In this document: in pieces, positions 38,046 through 50,000 of the stretch
How the letters are laid out: every line of letters begins with the position of its first letter
Numbering within the stretch: the stretch's first letter is position 1
Source: Branchiostoma floridae
Lineage: Eukaryota > Chordata > Leptocardii > Amphioxiformes > Branchiostomatidae
Direction: 5' to 3'
Length of the DNA stretch: 64,000 bases
Assembly (NCBI RefSeq): GCF_000003815.2
Contig: NC_049990.1
Coordinates: forward strand, 12,482,715-12,546,714
Notes under the pieces: model-generated
Told to the model about the DNA's origin: nothing
What the model saw: only the letters and a program-made list of their open reading frames with translations
The model's database searches: none
Position numbers and translations under genes: made by a program

Positions 38046-41000
38046 GAAGGCATAAAGGTTAGGGTCAGCATGTGCAAAGATAGCAAGAAAGCAGTGTTTT
38101 TGAGCTGAGATTCTTAGGGTGTGGCTTTCAGAAACACGGGAACAGCTGCTTTTAAGATCCCTCCATTGAAGAGGATTAGCATGCATGTCAAAGTTATGAA
38201 CCCTAATGCACAGGTAGACTTGAGTTCAATCCCACCCTTAAAGTATACTGCCAAGTACTAGACTAGACCATTCACCTACTTCAAGTTCTATACAATAAGA
38301 ATTAGCAATGCTTGAACATTTTGGGGGTTAGGTTTCATTTGATTGGATTAAGACCCAGCACACGTCATTAACATACTACATGACAAACTGCAAATGGGTG
38401 CCTTATTTGTGAAGACATTCTCGTCAAAGCTAGCATGACAGCCCTCACCACTTGAAGTCAGGTGAAGCATATCTAAGATGCTTCATCTTAAGACAGTGAT
38501 AACAATGGCTTAATGCTGCTCACTTAGGAATGCGGGACATCTTCATCATCTATGAAAACAATAATAGTTATCGGTCAATTAGTCCTACCTGTATGTGCAG
38601 ATGAGTGCATGTATTTTGTTCCCAAACAGCACTGAGTGATGCAGTTTGCAACAAGGTTCAAAATGGTACTACTTTTTTGATAGACTGAAACTAGAATTTA
38701 TAAAGTAGAAAGAAAGAAAAAAACAAGTACTTAGTCAAATTTAGGTAAAACTTGGCTGTTGAATGTAGTTTTGAACGCTGAAGAACAAGAGTTGGGGAAA
38801 AGGATTTTGAGTCTTTCATGTTGGGAATAACAATAAATGATGACATTTTACTGATTGACTGATACATACACTTGCTCATGTGTGTGTGGTCCAGCACAGG
38901 AGGTCAGTGTGGTACATGATAAGTAATACCACCACACAAACAAGAAGTCGCACTAATAACAAAGCCTCCCCCAAAGGAAGGATGGCACCAGCAAAGATAA
39001 GGAATGTATTGAAGGGTTGCACATCTCCTTTTCTCCCAAAGATATTTACAATATCTGCACATTCAAGATGCAGAGTTTCAAGGAAGTACAGTTTTACGAT
39101 TATGCTTGACTTCAAGTTTAAGTCATGACAAAATGGCTGACTCCATAAAGATTCTGTGTTATGTAATACAATGGTACCAAGCTGAAGCTGGTGTGAGGTG
39201 AGAAAAGGCAGATGTCAGCATCCAAAGTCTGTAACTTTAAAGAGTACCATGTTAAATGTGTATCATAGAATTATAGTATGAGATACTTGAAAGCTGGGCT
39301 TGTAATAATACTGGTAATAATTAAGACCCTTGTATTACTGCTTAAGAGAAGTTGTGTAAATATTGCATACCAGGAATTGTTGTCACTGCTACTCAACCTG
39401 GTGCATGTCAGCTTGTTATTTTAGTTTGAAGCTCTGGGTTTTCTGCAAACGGGTCCTATGAAAACATTTAAGTGTTATTTGATGCTCTCTTTCTGCTGGG
39501 GACACCTTGGACAGGGAGTGCCAAGAAATACTGTAAATGCAGACATATTTCTGTTGGTTTTATGTTCGCAGTTACTTTCAAGTCACCGCTTTACAACTCA
39601 AAATTGCCACGAAAATGTTAGCTCTGACTTCTGCCCACCGCTACATGTAGACACTACACATACACACTACGCATTGTCGAGTATTAATGATGTGTTGGAG
39701 GTGCCTGTTGCAGGAAGATGTACAAATACTAAGCACAAATTTGACACAGACCTGATCTTTGAAAATTGAGTACATATTTACCAAGAAGTGCTGTGAATCC
39801 AGTTTGTCCGCTTTCGCAAATTCAAAACTGCGAAAGCTAGCATGGATGTCATTGGCAGGCCATGTTACTTACCAGCTGGAGCTTATCGTTTATGCTTCAT
39901 GACATTATCTGTTAAATAGTACAATTAAGTTGATATGTTTACATAGAAGTAAAATGTCAAATGTTTTCTTAAAAATTCTATCCTAGCGAATGTCTTACAG
40001 TACAGCTATACCTTTACTACTGAGCCGTACTCGCAAAATTCTTGTGATGACTTTGTTATAACTTATATATAGCTGTACCGCGGGTAAGGCATTCATGGCA
40101 GTGCTTACGTTAGTACACAGTGAATGAAAAAATATCCAAAGTTTGTCACATTTGAGTCTATGTTACCAGAGTTTTGCTCACTTCTCAATTTTCCTCTATG
40201 TACTAAATGTAAGACTAAAAGTGTGATCACTAATGTGCTGTTTTTCCATTCTTGTTACTGCAGGGTACACAATGTTTGGGATGCAGTGGCCGAAGTTCTT
40301 GTTCTGGCTGTGTAGGATCAAAAGGCAATAGGGTAAGTATACAGAAATGCACTGTGTGTTTCTGACAACAACTGAAAATCAAGAATGATGTTGGTTGCTG
40401 ACTGTAATGACCCCAGTGTCAATCAGAACCATCTTGGCCAATCAGAACCATCTCTACTTCTTGGGGTCAGAACATGTGTTGTTGAAGTTACCCAGATATC
40501 AGCATGCAAAGATTTCCAAAATTCATGAGATTGCCTTATTTGGTGTTGTCCAGTTTCCAGCCAATCAAGACCCTTCTCATTAACATTAAGTCTAAGGACC
40601 TGGTCACCAGCATGCTAGAGAACTGTGATTGGCTGAGAGCAGGACTTGTCATTTGCTGGCTGATTTATCTGGGAAACCTTGCCCTGTAGGAATGCTGAGA
40701 TGTGAAGATGAATTAGGGCCAGACCATGGCAATTGTGAATGTGAAGGGTTAAGGAACAGAGGTGAATGATGCACAGAAGCACTGGCAAGGCAAGAAACAG
40801 CATTGGAGAAAAAATAACATTAGAAAATGCCAACTGTCACCATTTGTGTGTGTGTTGGGGGTGGGGGTGGGGACCTCAGAACTAGAATTGACATCAGGGT
40901 CATGCTGTCAAGTTTGGTTAGAACAGGGGATAAAGTAAGTCATCATCAACCAGGTGTGTCAGTATTCATAGTCATTCGGTTTGGTTATTATTGCGTGACG

Positions 41001-44000
41001 ATTGTGAGTACATCTATCACCTGAATGCAGTGAAGACAAAACAATTAGATTAAGCAGCCAAACAGACTTGGAAGTGTTTTTGGTGGATGGCATCCAAGAA
41101 AAGGACACTTGCCACACTGACAGCCTAGCATGGCTTGGCTGGTTTGGATGAAGGTTATATTTGATTTAAGAATGATCAAATAACAGGTAGGTTACATCGT
41201 GATGGAAGTATGAGAGCAGAGGCTTTCATGGTGGGTCAGCTGTTGGCAACACAAGTCTTCCTTTTTGGCACCTGACATCAGACATCCTTATACGCATATG
41301 TGATTGCTCTGAATAAAAGAGTATGGGTGTCAGGGTGGTTTGTCTAGCTTTCTTAGAGGACGCACGCCTGAAATTTTATTTAATAAGTAACTTTGTTTCT
41401 TTCGTGTATATATTCAAGATGGCAAACAACCATCCATCAAAAACCCATTGTACAGCTGATTCTGAGAAAGAATGTGTATCAACTCTCATGATTTCACTGG
41501 ATGCCTTAATACCGCCATATTGAGCACATAGAAATACAGGAATTTAAACTTGAAGTGATTTAAAAAGATTTACCAATGCAGTATCAGTAGTCCTGGGATA
41601 TACACACTTCGGATATCTGCAATTTTGAGGAGGCATCCATAACAATGCTTTTCTGATGTGGTGATATTAAAGCACCTGGCAAAATTATGCAGTGCTATCG
41701 TAAGTTTGGAGCCTCACAATTACAGTATGTAGACAGGATAAATGTGATCATAATTATGAACCAACATGGCTGACACTTGATTGTGTCATGGTTGCGTGAC
41801 AGCAAAGTCTGCTCTTGCCAGTTGATATCCTCAATGTCAATGGGATGGCCTTGGTAGGGAAAGGCCAGATGTGGTTTCTTCCCCTTGTCCTGAGTAGGTG
41901 GAACAGCTGTGAAATCTCCTCACCCCCACGCACAGGACTGGTAGTTTGTATATGCAACTTAAGCCGAACTAAGGTGGAGATTGAACAGGTCCGATTTTGA
42001 ACAGACAGACGTGGTACCATAAGGATGCCCCTTTCCACACTCACAACTCCTCTCATGTGATACCAATGTACGTCACTCTTGGGACAATGATGGGATATCA
42101 TCTTTCCCATTTTGAGGGGGGGTGGGGATGGCGCAATGGGCAGGGTGTTCAATTTATAACTCTGAGGTTCTGGGTTAGTTCAAATCCGTTTATGTGCCAT
42201 CCATCTTGTGCCCTTGGGAAAGGCACTTAACATGACTTTCCTCACTTCACTCAGGTGAAAATGAATACCTAGCTTCGGCTAGGGCCATCCTAAATGGAGG
42301 GCCCATGTTTGAGGAGAGCCACACCTCAAGCATTTTAGAGAACCCACCGCACTTGTCGAGAAGAGTAGGGGTCCTTCTTAGTCCTTAGGCCGCATATGGA
42401 GAAATTGCTGTTGTATAAAGGTCAACCGAGATAGCGCTGAATGGTAGCCGCTCCAGACCCTTGCAACAATTGTATTGGGGTCACCTGAGTTAGGCACGAT
42501 CTAGACACAGTTTTTGCTGATATCGGCGAGCCTACAACCTCTCGCCAACAGCTTTCTTTCAGCGTCTAGATGGATCTGCAATATCGCCATAAAGATATTG
42601 GGAAAATTTCTCCTGAAAGGTCCGCACCATTTGCCCGATAGCTTAGCAGGGGTCCCCGATAGCTTAGCAGGGGTCCCCGACAGCTTCCACGCGTGTGTAG
42701 ATGTGTCCCGCGTGTGTAGATGTGTCCCGACTTCGGGAGGGCTCATTAGCATATAACGCAGGCTCATAAGGCTATATAGCTGGGTGTCCTGCGGCCAATG
42801 CTCCAGATCCCTCCCGACATCTCCACAGATATCGGCAAAAACTGTGTATAGATTGGGCCTTAGTGCCGAATAGCGGCCGCTGGCTGCAAAAAAAGCATGC
42901 CATAGTCAGCCCACCCAATAGCAAATAACTGCAAAAAAAGCATGCCATAGTCAGCCCACCCAATAGCAAATAACGAATAGTCTGTTTTCAATCCTCTGAT
43001 AAAAACTCAAAGTACATGGTTTGTTTCACAAATGTGGACCTAACTACACTGTTGGTGTTTGTCAAATTAAAGTCACAAATGAATTCATTGATGTAGGAAT
43101 GTCAGGCAATGCTAAGTACATTTCATGTATGCCATTTGAATTGGGGCCGGAAACACAAAAAATTGAGCTTAACATGTAAAGTTTTCAACAGAAATCCCTA
43201 TTTTTTTTTATTTGAAGCTGATGCTGATTGGCTTGTGTTAATATCTGTCCCTAGCATACTGTAAGCAGTGCATGTTGTGCGATCAAAATGGAGAAGTTTC
43301 TTGAAAGTGCATTATGTGTGCACAGTGGTCAAAATGGAGAAGTTTCTTGAAAGTGCATGTTGTGTGATCAAAATGAAGAAGTTTCTGGAAAGTGCATGTT
43401 GTGTGATCAAAATGCAGAACTTTCTTGAAAGTACGTGTTGTGCGATCAAAACGGAGAAGTTTCTGGAAGGTGCATGTTGTGCGATCAAAATGGAGAAGTT
43501 TCTGGAAGGTACATGTTGTGCGATAAAAACGGAGAAGTTTCTTGAAAGTGCATGTTGTGCGATCAAAATGGAGAAGTTTCTGGAAAGTGCATGTTGTGCG
43601 ATCAAAATGGAGAAGTTTCTGGAAAGTGCATGCTGTGCGTTCAAAATGGAGAAGTTTCTTGAAAGTGCATGTTCTGTGATCAAAATAGAGAAGTTTCGTG
43701 AAATTTCATGTTATGCGATCAAAATGGAGAAGTTTCCGGAAGGTGCATGTTGTGCGATCAAAATTGAGAAGTTTCTTGAAAGTGCAAAATGGCGAAGTTC
43801 CTGGAAAGTGCATGTTGTGTAATCGAAATGGAGAAATTTCTGGAAGGTGCATGTTGTGCGATCAAAATCGAGAAGTTTCTTGGAAGTGCAAAATGGTGAA
43901 GTTCCTGGAAAGTGCATGTTGTGCTGTCAAAGTGGAGAAGTTTCTGGAAAGTGATACCAGTGACCTGGTTTTCTGACAGTGTAATAACCTTGTCCTCAGG

Positions 44001-47000
44001 GCTGCGACCCCAGGGGTTAAGACATGGCCATCTGAGTCTAATTATACTGAATTCTGATCAAAAGATATGATTTCTAGCATGCATGTATGTGCAGATTCTG
44101 ACCTGGGACGTTCTAGAAATTCTGACCTGGGACGTTCTAGAACTCGCCTTATGTGTCAAGTGTCAGCAGTGTGGCATAGGGATGATACACTACTTATTCA
44201 AACCATGTCGCTAAACAGGGGTGTCGAAGACTGCAATCAATTGAGAAAGAACCTCTTATACTTGATATGTAATATAGGCTGGTACCAGATTTTAAATGTA
44301 CATCACTGCCAGCTATTCTGGACATGAAAGGCAGAGCTTCAACTGTCTCTCCTACGGGGTTACATGGATGGGTGCATTGTCTGGAGGTCAACTGTAAGAC
44401 AGTCCATGGCTAGCAGGATGGGGTCTGGTAAATTGTGTTAGTGTGTCTGCATTCTTCGCAGCTCCAGCTGATTGGGAACAGGCACCCAGCAGACATACAG
44501 GAAAACACCTCACCAAGTGGCGGCCATCCAAGGATTTAACGCTCCAACTTATGCTAGATTTTACAGCGAATGTACAGACATTTATGTTGCTATTCTTGTA
44601 TTAACCATGTACGTACTGTAACCAATCCAAATTTGCTGCATACAGACATAGGAGTTAGAAGGTTAAGGTAAGGCTACACCCTAATGAATCACGAGGGCCG
44701 AGGTTGTCAGCAGTCCAGGATTCCTTAACCCGCTGAGCAGTCAAACTAAGTCCTTCTAGCCGCTTTAACCAGCTGAACTTCACAGCACACTAATTTACAA
44801 CAAATGCCTAGTGCCCAGCGTAAAGAAACCTCATCTAAAGAGTGAGAACGAGAGCACAAAGTACTGTTGAGCTCAAAGTGCGTCACTTCCTCTTCCAGTG
44901 AAAGTCGAAAATAAAGAACAATGGCAAGTGTTCTGTAGACAGTTCAGTTAAGAGTAGCCCAGTGTGTTTTCATAGGTTCACATACTCAAACACTGAATAA
45001 GAAAGTACAATATTACCCACTGAAGTTTCATGTTAATCTATGTATGTATTCACAGAGGAGCAGTATATAAATATAGTTGGTGTAATTTATGACATTTAGA
45101 GCATTAGCCTTGATGTACCTTTTTATAATGATTCGGAAATTCCAGATTAGGAGAATATAAATAGGCTTAAAAGTCAGCTGTTCGTTTACAAAAATGGAAG
45201 TAAATGCTCTTAATGCAGCTGTCTGAAGTGTAGAGTCTTCCGGCTAAAGCCCAAGTGTTGCCTACTGGCAAGAAATGGCATAAACATCTAATGACCAATC
45301 TTCGTATTAAGTTACACACTGAAATCTAAAAGGCCATTCTTTTAATTTGCTGTGCATGTTCTTTCACTACTCTTCATTTGTCAAAATACATTTTGAACCA
45401 AATTGCGGTTTTACATTTCTTCAGTGCAGAATCCTAGAAAATGTGGGGTGCCGTAAATGATTGACCTTCGCGTTTCAAACATATCTTACATGCACTTATG
45501 AGTGCCCAAGAATGTTGCATGTTTGAAAGCGTTAAGCTTAACAGAAAGATATTCTTTCCTCAGTCAATTTGGATGTAGGGTTCATGCATGACACAGTGTT
45601 TCTACACCTTATACTTGTGTACTCTCTAAGGGTTCGATGAACACTAAGTACATGTAGTGCTTTATTGAATGCCCTACCAGAAAGAATCCATCTGGTAAGA
45701 CAGTTGCTCTTCTGTCCCTGGAGTTTCATGGAATTTTGGAAACAACCTTCATATTTTACAAGCCTGGTCCTTGGCCAACACACTCAAGGAAAGGTTGTTA
45801 AGGGTGGGGGAGGAGTTAAGGTCAAAGTGAATGCTGACTCAGATATACAAATAGAAACAAATACAATTGGGCAATTTCAATGAAAATGGGATATTTTATT
45901 GCCCTTTTGTTCATACAAAGAAAAATATAGAAAAAACCTTCAATCTATATTCAATATCAATCAGAGTAGATTAAATCAAAAGAAATTGAATGTTAAGACA
46001 GTAAGTCAAGAATTTATAGTGACTAACAATGACGTAAAAAGCATTGAAAAGCTTTTATTTTATAGTTTTTGTTTGCTAATTGTCCTGTTAAGGTACCCCT
46101 CTGAATCCTAACCACCCCTGTCGAAACCAATAAAAAGGCATCTTGTACACATAGCATAAGTAAATACTGAATGCCAGCCAGTGGTCTTCTGGCAGTGTTT
46201 TTGAGTGTTTATTTGACTGCTGGCTATGACCTTTGTGTAATATGAACTATGTGAGCACAATGCAGTAGCAAAAGATAAGCAATCTCCACACAGAACCTAT
46301 GTCCATGTGTTCTGTATCGCATGCACTATACAAACATCACAGGTAGAGCGAGTGCTTGACAATTGTCACGGCACCTATTTGGGGAACACTGCCACCATTG
46401 TTACATGTTTACTTGTATAACTTACTCTGGTGCTACACCTAATAATCAAATCTTTATTCTGCATCAAACCAAGCCGGACCTGAGAGTCTTGCAAGTGGAC
46501 ACAGGTTTCTGTGTGAAAGACATCGCCTCAGTTGATGTTGATTTTCCACTTGGGCAATTGTAGCGTGTATGTGGGTGTTCAAGTGTGAAAGCTTTACGGG
46601 TACCTGCGACCACTCTCTTTCTCTGTCTTGTTTGGAAGATAAATGGAATATTTGAGACAAACCAAACATGGTGTTGCGATGTGGTCTAAAGAAGCTGTAC
46701 AGAAGGTGTTCCATATGCGCCCTTCAGTATTCTTCTGCAACCTCTCAGATGTCTACGTCCGAAACACTATCTTCCATCTGTTGTGCACACCTTTCTGAAG
46801 TTTGGTAGAAAAACACGCAAAAAAAGTAGATAAAAATTGAGAAACACAAATGATGTTGATGTTAGTAGAGAATTTGACATATTCTCTAAGGTTGTGAGTT
46901 TGGTCTGTGCTAAAGTCGTCTGTAGTGACAAGGCGAGAAGACATATTGCTGTGTGGGTCAAATTAAGGTGAAATACTGGACACCTTGGGTTGGTCCAGTT

Positions 47001-50000
47001 TCTTAAGAAAGGAAAAGAAAACATCCGACACAGAGCCTTCTGGGTTTTCTTAAGGCCTGCAGTCTTACATGAGTACACTGGGCCTTAGAAGTTAGATTGT
47101 ATATCCCTGCTGTTATTTATCTCCACACAACTTGCCTTCTGAAGTATAGAGCTGTTGGAAAAATTTGATACCAATGTAAACATTTCAGGGGGCTGCCCGC
47201 CCACACTGAATGTCTTGTTGTCCATCACGCATTGCTGATGTTGTGTAGCACCACCAGCAGTGTGTAGGCACAAGTACAAAATAACCCTTAGACTGCTAAG
47301 GTAGACCTTTGAGGATTCATCTTGGTTGCAGAGTTAGGCGGAATATTCTCTAGACCTCAACACCCTCCATTATAAAATGACAAATAAAAGTCGCTGTAGA
47401 TTTATTGTCTTTTATTGTTACCACATTATATTATGCATGTCTTAAAAATGCATACATGTAGTAAAGCACAGTCATCCGCAAAAAATGTCTATGTTGGCAT
47501 TTTTCATCTCCCTATAATCATGAAAAATAACTAATGTCTTTGTAGCAATCTGTGTCACCTGTCAGGAAGTGTTTAGAAGTGTTTATGTGCCATGAAACTT
47601 AACTGCTGCCAAGTAATTGACCCAAAACCTTCAGTCAGTATTTGACCACAATTCAAACTGACCTAAAAACCTCCAGTATAACACAAACTGGGTCACTGTC
47701 TGGATACTTTAGGTCAAGGTGATGTAATTCATCTCGTGTCTGGTGCCTGAGTTGTTTGGTGATGGACAGTGATGTAAACAGTGATGTAAACATTTTGTTT
47801 ATCCTACAGGGGGCACCAGGACCAATAGGACCTCAAGGATTACAGGGCAACCAGGGCTTCCCTGGACCAGAAGGACCATATGGGGAGAAGGGGAATAAAG
47901 GAACACCCGGCGACCCTGGACCAAGGGGGCAAAAGGGAGACAGGGTATACACAAGACTTAAAAACATCATTTCACACGTAGTTTATTAATAATAAATGAG
48001 GATAACATGGCAACCCTGTTACATGTGAAAACTCTTTCCTACCATCATTTCTACCGATTTTTGCTTTTGTTGTTTATATTAATAACTTAACGTAATAATA
48101 ATCATAGAGGTTTAATCGTCATGTTTTATGTCGACAGGGAAAAATGGGTGTTCCAGGCTTTCCAGGATTAAATGGCATCCCTGTAAGTATTACTCTAACT
48201 TATATCTACCAAACGTTGGTGTATATGACAATGACAATCAAAAGCATTTTGAATATCTTGTAACCTTATGTCCTGTTCAGTCAGTGTATTAAAGTGAAAG
48301 ATTTGATCATGATGTACTGGGGTTTTTTTGCAGGGCCTACAAGGGTTGCCTGGTGCTATGGGCATGCCTGGTTTAGATGGCTGCAATGGAACCCAGGTAA
48401 GAATATTTTCTATACTATCATAGCCATGGACTGTACATGACGATAAACTGGATAGTGACAATATATTGTCTCACCATGACAACAGTGTAATATTAAGAAC
48501 ATGTGGTTAAGGTTTTAAAGGTCTGCTACGCAGTTTTTTGCACTCAAATTTGAAATATTCTAGAACTAAGAAATCTCAGATTTACTACTACTTTTTGACA
48601 CTTTTGTGTCATTATTTCACGTTTGCAACGTAGAGAATTAGCCTACAAACATTTCGTCCTACGCGCGCTGTAACTTTCTGACCTCCCTAGTTAGGCACCA
48701 GTGAGAATTCGAACAAGAATCAATCACAACAGTTCGTTCGGAAGAAACAAGATGGCTGAAACCCAACGCGGGTGTGCAGAATCACAGGTTTTCAAACGCG
48801 CTCGCACGGCGAAAATATCGACTCCCGACATACCTTGAATAGTGTTCCGTAACGTGGTAGGCTTGATTCAACTAACTATATAAAGAAATGGCCGGAAAAT
48901 GGATTTTTTGTTTTCAGTTTGAAGCGCAAAAAACTGCGCAGCAGACCTTTAAAATTCCCCGTTGTGAAATTGATTTGAGGGCTCTCGATCATACACTAAG
49001 CCATATGGTATCATTCCTGTAGATAGAAGATAACCAAAATTTAAGACAACACTATCAGGTCTGTTTGTATCCTTATGTCCTTTTCTATAGAAAAAATAAT
49101 CCAAGTGTCAAGAGTGAGTAATGAAATAAAAGTCCATTGTGACCAATGCAAGCTTTTTCTTTCACAAAAAAAAGACTAAATTGCTTCAAGTAAACAGTTA
49201 ATCCATACATGTAGTCTGCAAAATCCAATGTGCTTCAACCATTTCAAGTCTATCACAGCTTTGAAGTACTATTAAGGTTTCATGTTTGTTTGTGTTAAAC
49301 TGTGCTGTATATTTTTGTGTGTTAAACTGTGCTGTATGTTCTTTAGGGAGACCCAGGTGGCCCTGGCTTACCTGGAGTGGACGGTTCTCGGGGACCACCG
49401 GTGAGTCAACTCAAAGTTAGACAGTTGTTATGTAATGTAATATATTGCAACTATTAGGCTAAAGTGACAGGCATTGTTTGTGAATTGCTAACTATGTGTA
49501 CCAAAGTCAGATATTTTTAAATGCCATGTATATCTTGTAGAGTTTGAAATACGAAAAGTTTCAATTGGCTAGATTTCAAGCCCCAGGGATAGAAGTACAA
49601 TTAAGTGAGGGTAACACTTGGGCACAAATGTTATGTGTCACCTACCGAAGTGTATTTGATATGTACACAGCATTCGATGGTCATTAAATATCCAAGGTCG
49701 AAGGGGGCTTTGAAAACACATGTAGGTGGTGACAGACTACAGTACAACAAATATATCACATTCTGTGTGTTTCTTCACCTCAGGGTAAAACAGGCAAGAA
49801 AGGAGTCAAAGGTGAACCTGGCTTGGCACTTGGTGGAACAAAAGGACAGAAGGTGGGTAGAGCTTCTCAGTGTCGTCTTTTAATTTACCGACCATTCGTA
49901 CTAAGCATTGATTTCTATCCAATGCAACCAGCATTGTGAATGGTAAATTGAAACTTCATGTGTAGAAAGTTAATGAGAGACTTTAGAAGTCTGATGAAAA

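Larger units (their letters stand above)
27401..40263. other. COL4A2-like intron 1 (12.9 kb)
   Basis: Long first intron, likely regulatory. It holds a poly-G run (28144-28155), an (AC)n tract (30112-30133), two copies of a short TIR element (29050-29186, 31887-31994), a perfect palindrome (36795-36832), an octamer-site cluster (36651-37020) and a (GAT)n run (37975-38045). No collagen exon found inside. Confidence 0.8.
42498..42858. mobile_element. TIR element with internal tandem duplications
   Basis: Ends are about 33-bp imperfect inverted repeats sharing ACACAGTTTTTGC and GATATC. Inside are two tandem duplications: 21 bp at 42637-42678 and 19 bp at 42690-42727. Non-coding; no target duplication recognised. 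Confidence 0.55.
40333..47809. other. COL4A2-like intron 2 (7.5 kb)
   Basis: Contains a SINE (42124-42480), a TIR element with tandem duplications (42498-42858), a 45-bp duplication (42884-42973), the 39-bp minisatellite (43264-43960) and a 24-bp tandem pair (44095-44141). Other short open frames show no domain. Confidence 0.8.

Noticed and set aside
37890-38186. Minus-strand poly-Ser frame
   Set aside because: Produced by the (GAT)n microsatellite.
43268-43822. 184-codon repetitive open frame (and a 123-codon one on minus)
   Set aside because: By-product of the 39-bp minisatellite; no splice link, start context or family match.
43264-43960. CRISPR-like regular repeat array
   Set aside because: Units are contiguous with no unique spacers, and the DNA is eukaryotic.
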